The position numbers and the translations under genes are program-made. Below, one piece after another: positions 6,624-9,883 of a stretch of 9,883 nucleotides of DNA (positions are counted from its first letter, which is position 1; every line of letters begins with the position of its first letter). The stretch spans positions 1 to 9,883 of the forward strand of contig DAHWNE010000447.1 in the NCBI GenBank assembly GCA_027340195.1. The letters run 5' to 3'. The notes beneath the pieces were generated by a model, which did not search any database, was not told where the DNA came from, and worked only from the letters and a program-made list of their open reading frames with translations. The DNA comes from Acetobacteraceae bacterium (GTDB taxonomy: Bacteria; Pseudomonadota; Alphaproteobacteria; Acetobacterales; Acetobacteraceae).

Positions 6624-8330
6624 GTGCTGACCGCGCTCGCCATCCGCGACGTGGTGCTGATCGAGCGGCTCGACCTTGCATTCGGGCCTGGGCTGACGGT
6701 GCTGACCGGCGAGACCGGGGCTGGCAAATCCATCCTGCTGGACAGCCTTGGCCTCGCGCTCGGCGCGCGGGCCGACGCGGGGCTGGTGCGCGCCGGCGCC
6801 GCCCAGGCCGCGGTGACCGCGAGTTTCACCCCGCCGCCCGACCATCCCTGCTTCGCGGTGCTGACCGAGGCCGGGCTGGCGGCCGAGCCGGGGGAGGCGC
6901 TGGTGCTGCGCCGGGTGCTGGGGGCGGACGGGCGATCGCGCGGGTTCGTCAACGACGCGCCGGTGGGACTCGCGCTGCTGCGCCGTCTGGCGGGGCTGCT
7001 GGTGGAGGTGCAGGGGCAGCACGAGCAGATGGGGCTGGCCGATCCGGCCGGCCATGCCGGGCTGTTGGACGGGTTCGGTGTGCCCGCCGCCACCGTCGGC
7101 GCCGTCGCCGCCAGCTGGCGTGCTTGGCGCGCGGCGGAGGCTTCCCTCCGCGCCGCCGAGGACGCGCGGGAGGCCGCTTCCCGCGATCAGGAGTGGCTGA
7201 CCCATGCGGTGGACGAGCTCAGCCGGTTGGCCCCGATGCCGGACGAGGAAGCCAGCCTGGCGGCGGAGCGGCTGGCGTTGCAACAGGCCGAGCGGCGGGC
7301 GGAGGCGGTCGCCGCCGCCGCCGCCGAACTGTCCCCTGCCGGGCACGGGCGCGACCGCCGCGCCACCCCGCCGGCGGCGGCGTTGCGCGCGGCGGCGCGG
7401 GCCTTGCAGAAACTGATCCCTCCCGGCGGGGACCTGGGCGGCAATCCGCTGGATCCGGCGCTGGCGGCGCTGGAGCGCGCCGAGGAAGCGCTGGCCGAGG
7501 CGGAGACCCTGCTGTCGCGGCTGGCGGCGGAGGCCGATGCCGACCCGCGCCGGCTGGAAGCGGCCGAGGAGCGGCTGTTCGCGCTGCGGGCGGCGGCGCG
7601 CAAGCACGGGGTCGCGGTGGCGGAGTTGCCGGCCCTGCTCGACGCGCTGGCGGCGCGGCTGGCGGGCCTGCACGACAGCGCCGATCGGATCGCCGCCTTG
7701 CGCGAACATGTGGCGGCGGCGCGCGGCGACTACGTGACCGCCGCCGCCGCGCTGTCGGTGGCGCGTGCCGCGGCGGCGCGGCGGATCGAGAAGGCGGTGG
7801 GGCGGGAATTGCCGCCGCTGCGGTTGGACAAGGCGCGTTTCGTGGTGGCGCTGGAGCCGCTCCCGGAGGCGGAATGGGGTCCGGGCGGGACCGAGACGGT
7901 GCGGTTCCTGATCGCCACCAATCCCGGCCAGGCGCCGGGGCCGCTCGGCCGGGTGGCCTCCGGCGGGGAGTTGTCGCGGCTGATGCTGGCGCTGAAGGTG
8001 GTGCTGGCGGCCGGGGCGGCGGTGCCGAGCCTGATCTTCGACGAGGTCGATGCCGGCATCGGCGGCGCCACCGCCGCCGCGGTGGGCGAGCGGCTGGCGC
8101 GGGTGGCCGAGCGGGTGCAGGTGCTGGTGGTGACCCATTCACCGCAGGTGGCGGCGCGCGGGACGGCGCATCTGCTGGTGGCCAAGGTGGTGGCGGGCGG
8201 ACAGGCGACCACCCGGGTGACGCCGCTCGCTCCGTCGGCGCGGCGGGAGGAAATCGCGCGGATGCTGGCCGGCGAGCAGGTGACCGAGGCGGCGCGCGCG
8301 GCGGCGACGGCGTTGCTGGCCGAGCCGTAG
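6624..8330 (+). CDS. recN: DNA repair protein RecN (SMC-like ATPase)
   Basis: RecN is an SMC-like ATPase acting in recombinational repair of double-strand breaks. The 568-aa product is close to the usual 550-570 aa. It has the expected N-terminal LAIRDVVLIERLDL, Walker A GETGAGKS (29-36) and the RecN-typical QGQHEQ (130-135). A long Ala/Glu/Arg-rich coiled-coil middle spans about 150-380. The ABC signature RVASGGELSR is at 443-452, Walker B LIFDEVDAGIGG at 470-481, and the switch histidine VTHS at 503-506. The start is GTG 6624, which places the canonical N-terminus directly at the first residue; no clear ribosome site precedes it. That fits translational coupling to bamD 13 bases upstream. 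I found no GTTC-N7-GTTC type LexA site near the start, so SOS control is not visible here. It converges on the GT41 gene. Confidence 0.97.
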   Translation: MLTALAIRDVVLIERLDLAFGPGLTVLTGETGAGKSILLDSLGLALGARADAGLVRAGAAQAAVTASFTPPPDHPCFAVLTEAGLAAEPGEALVLRRVLGADGRSRGFVNDAPVGLALLRRLAGLLVEVQGQHEQMGLADPAGHAGLLDGFGVPAATVGAVAASWRAWRAAEASLRAAEDAREAASRDQEWLTHAVDELSRLAPMPDEEASLAAERLALQQAERRAEAVAAAAAELSPAGHGRDRRATPPAAALRAAARALQKLIPPGGDLGGNPLDPALAALERAEEALAEAETLLSRLAAEADADPRRLEAAEERLFALRAAARKHGVAVAELPALLDALAARLAGLHDSADRIAALREHVAAARGDYVTAAAALSVARAAAARRIEKAVGRELPPLRLDKARFVVALEPLPEAEWGPGGTETVRFLIATNPGQAPGPLGRVASGGELSRLMLALKVVLAAGAAVPSLIFDEVDAGIGGATAAAVGERLARVAERVQVLVVTHSPQVAARGTAHLLVAKVVAGGQATTRVTPLAPSARREEIARMLAGEQVTEAARAAATALLAEP

Positions 8331-8342
8331 CTTCGGGCTACG
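8326..8342. terminator. Hairpin at the convergent recN/GT41 junction, candidate bidirectional terminator
   Basis: CGTAGC (8326-8331), loop TTCGG and GCTACG (8337-8342) form a perfect 6-bp stem. An alternative fold gives a stable C(UUCG)G tetraloop with one bulged base. The arms contain the recN stop TAG (8328-8330) and the facing stop (CTA, 8338-8340). No T-run follows on either strand, so efficiency as an intrinsic terminator is doubtful. Confidence 0.4.
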
Positions 8343-9883
8343 CCCGCGCCGCGCACCACTCCCGCCAGAGGCCCCGCAGCGCCGTGCCCAGGCTGCGCCC
8401 GAAGCGGGGCGCGTCGCAGAGCGGGCTGGCGCGGGTTCGCGCCCGCAGCCCCGCGCGCAGCGCGGCCAGCGCCGGAAGATCGGCGGCGGCGGCGCGAGCG
8501 CGGTCCAGATAGGCCTCGGCGTCCTCGGTCACCCAGTCGGCGAGGCCGGCGTTGCTGAGGTGGCTGGCCGAGTGGCGGGAGGCGAAAATCTCGCCGGGCA
8601 GGGCGATGGTCGGCACCCCCATCCACAGCGCCTCGCAGGTGGTGAGGCCGCCGGAATAGGGGAACGGATCGAGGGCGATATCGATGTCGTTGTACTGGGC
8701 CAGGAAGGCGCGGTGGCCGGAGCCGGGCCGGGTTTCCACCCGCGCCGGATTGACGAAGGCGGCGCGTAGCGCGGCGGCGGTGGCGGCATCGGCCAGCTGA
8801 TGGGTCTTGAGAATCAACCGCGCCGAGGGCAGGGCGGCGAGGATGCGATTCCACAGCGCGATCGCGTCTTCGGTGATCTTCGCCAGGTTGTTATAGCATC
8901 CGAACGTCACGAAACCGTTGCGGGATGCCGGCGCCGGCGCCACCTCCGGCGCGTAGGGCGGCGGCGAGTAGCAGACGTAGCCGTCGGCCAGCCGCAGCAG
9001 GCGTTCCGAATAGAAGCGCTCGAACCCGGGCGGGGTTTCCCAGCGGTCGGTGATGAAGGCGTCGATCTCCGGCAGGCCGGTGCTATGGGTCTGCATGCCC
9101 ACCCATTTGACTTGCAGCGGGGCGAGGCGATGGACGCAGGCCGCCATCCGGCCGAGATCGCCATAGCCGCCGAGATCGATCAGGATGTCGATCCCCCGTT
9201 CGCGGGCGCGGGCGGCGAGGGCGGTATCGGTCAGGCGCTCGGTATCCTCCCACCCCGCCGCCAGGGCGCGGAAGCGGCGGGCGATCGGGTCGGTCTCGAC
9301 CGGCGGCGGGGCGAGACAGATCGTCTCGAACCCGGTCGGATCCAGGGTCTCGAACCCGGCCACGGTGAGCCAGCCGACCGGGTGGGTACGCAAGGTGCCC
9401 GACAGCAGGCCGAGCCGGAGCTTGCGGTGGGGATCCGGGGTATTGGCGAACGGCGCGGTGGCGGCGGGACGCGGCAGGCGCGCGGCGGTCGCCTGCTGCG
9501 CGGCCAGCAGGGCGGCGCCGGTGACCCCGGGGCTGTAGGGCAGCGCATTGGCCAGGGTGCGGCGCGGCAACGGGAGATCCGGCGCCAGGGCGATCGCCTG
9601 GTTGGCCAGCGCCAGCGCCTCCCGCTGCCGGCCCAGATTCGCGGTGGCGTTGGCGAGGTTGCAAAGGATATTGGCGTCCGGTCCCTCGGCCAGCAGGGCG
9701 CTCAGGATGGCGTGCGCCTCGGCGTGGCGGTGCAGTCGCATCAAGGTGGCGGCGTGATCGTTGCGCAGCGCCCGGTCGGCGGGGTTCAGCGCCACCGCGC
9801 GCGCGAGCGCCGCCTCGGCCGCGGCGACCCGGGTGGACCGGGCAAGCAGCCCGCCGAGCAGGCGGGCGATATCGGGATGGTCC
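8338..9883 (-). CDS. TPR-containing GT41 glycosyltransferase, O-GlcNAc-transferase/SPINDLY-like (5' partial)
   Basis: The frame runs to the window end with 514 visible residues, so the N-terminus is missing; the in-frame GTG at 9795 lies inside a TPR helix and is not a credible start. Residues to about 115 form TPR-like helical pairs (for example AEAALARAVALNP, then EALALANQAIALAP). The catalytic part shows GT41 landmarks: THPVGW with H167; DILIDLGGYGD (232-242); LAPLQVKWVGMQTHSTG (253-269); TFGCYNNLAKI with K335 in the position of the nucleotide-binding lysine; DIDIALDPFPYSGGLTT (399-415); MGVPTIALPG (421-430); SRHSASHLSNAGL (435-447). GT41 enzymes transfer a sugar from a UDP- or GDP-sugar to Ser/Thr (rarely Asn) of proteins, and TPRs bind the target. 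A cytosolic protein glycosyltransferase is inferred; donor and target are unknown. It converges on recN with a 7-base gap. Confidence 0.9.
   Translation of the reverse strand, partial: DHPDIARLLGGLLARSTRVAAAEAALARAVALNPADRALRNDHAATLMRLHRHAEAHAILSALLAEGPDANILCNLANATANLGRQREALALANQAIALAPDLPLPRRTLANALPYSPGVTGAALLAAQQATAARLPRPAATAPFANTPDPHRKLRLGLLSGTLRTHPVGWLTVAGFETLDPTGFETICLAPPPVETDPIARRFRALAAGWEDTERLTDTALAARARERGIDILIDLGGYGDLGRMAACVHRLAPLQVKWVGMQTHSTGLPEIDAFITDRWETPPGFERFYSERLLRLADGYVCYSPPPYAPEVAPAPASRNGFVTFGCYNNLAKITEDAIALWNRILAALPSARLILKTHQLADAATAAALRAAFVNPARVETRPGSGHRAFLAQYNDIDIALDPFPYSGGLTTCEALWMGVPTIALPGEIFASRHSASHLSNAGLADWVTEDAEAYLDRARAAAADLPALAALRAGLRARTRASPLCDAPRFGRSLGTALRGLWREWCAARA

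Noticed and set aside
6600..6630. LexA/SOS box upstream of recN
   Set aside because: A GTTC occurs at 6603-6606 but no second half-site lies at the required spacing.
5630..8138. Two long minus-strand open frames opposite bamD and recN (about 490 and 630 codons)
   Set aside because: Low-complexity Arg/Gln/Gly-rich translations with no domain; they mirror well-supported bamD and recN.
9793..9795. GTG as the start of the GT41 protein
   Set aside because: The frame continues upstream to the window end with TPR-like sequence (AAAEAALARA), so the gene is cut by the edge.

Overview
The window is very GC-rich (about 70% by eye). It carries seven protein-coding genes, two of them cut by the window edges. 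The bamD-recN pair, the Tat-exported family-5 solute-binding protein and the codon composition suggest a high-GC alphaproteobacterium, possibly Rhodospirillales/Acetobacteraceae. That placement is inference from gene content, not from a marker gene. I see no tRNA, rRNA, CRISPR array, insertion sequence, integrase or attachment site, and no stretch above 300 bases lacks a gene.

Layout. (1) Positions 1-1885, plus strand: a 5'-truncated DUF2075/Schlafen-group-3-like SF1 helicase with an N-terminal PD-(D/E)XK-like nuclease signature. (2) Positions 1891-3480, minus strand: a Tat-exported peptide/nickel-type ABC solute-binding protein with no permease or ATPase genes beside it. (3) Positions 3520-3954, 4075-4728 and 4722-5744, plus strand: a small surface-glycan set of GtrA-like membrane protein, monotopic sugar-phosphate transferase and family-2 glycosyltransferase. 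The last two overlap and are probably translationally coupled. (4) Positions 5768-6610 and 6624-8330, plus strand: the outer-membrane assembly lipoprotein BamD and the DNA-repair ATPase RecN, a pairing common in alphaproteobacteria. (5) Positions 8338-9883, minus strand: a TPR-containing GT41 (O-GlcNAc-transferase/SPINDLY-like) glycosyltransferase, cut at its N-terminus by the window end.

How the genes may work together. The transferase would load a sugar phosphate (probably glucose-1-phosphate, by motif similarity to WcaJ/ExoY) onto undecaprenyl phosphate, and the GT2 enzyme would extend it. GtrA could help move a lipid-linked sugar across the inner membrane. bamD and recN follow the glycan genes on the same strand with gaps of 23 and 13 bases, so they may be co-transcribed with them. 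The usual alphaproteobacterial neighbours lpxC (upstream of bamD) and ligA (downstream of recN) are absent from the positions where they are often found. Both convergent junctions (helicase/solute-binding protein and recN/GT41) are only 5 and 7 bases wide, and at each the two stop codons lie in the arms of a small perfect inverted repeat.

Nothing here is clearly a new system. The strongest lead is the nuclease-helicase fusion at the left edge, whose upstream neighbours lie outside the window. Second is the unusual combination of GtrA with a PglC-sized but WcaJ-like phosphoglycosyltransferase.
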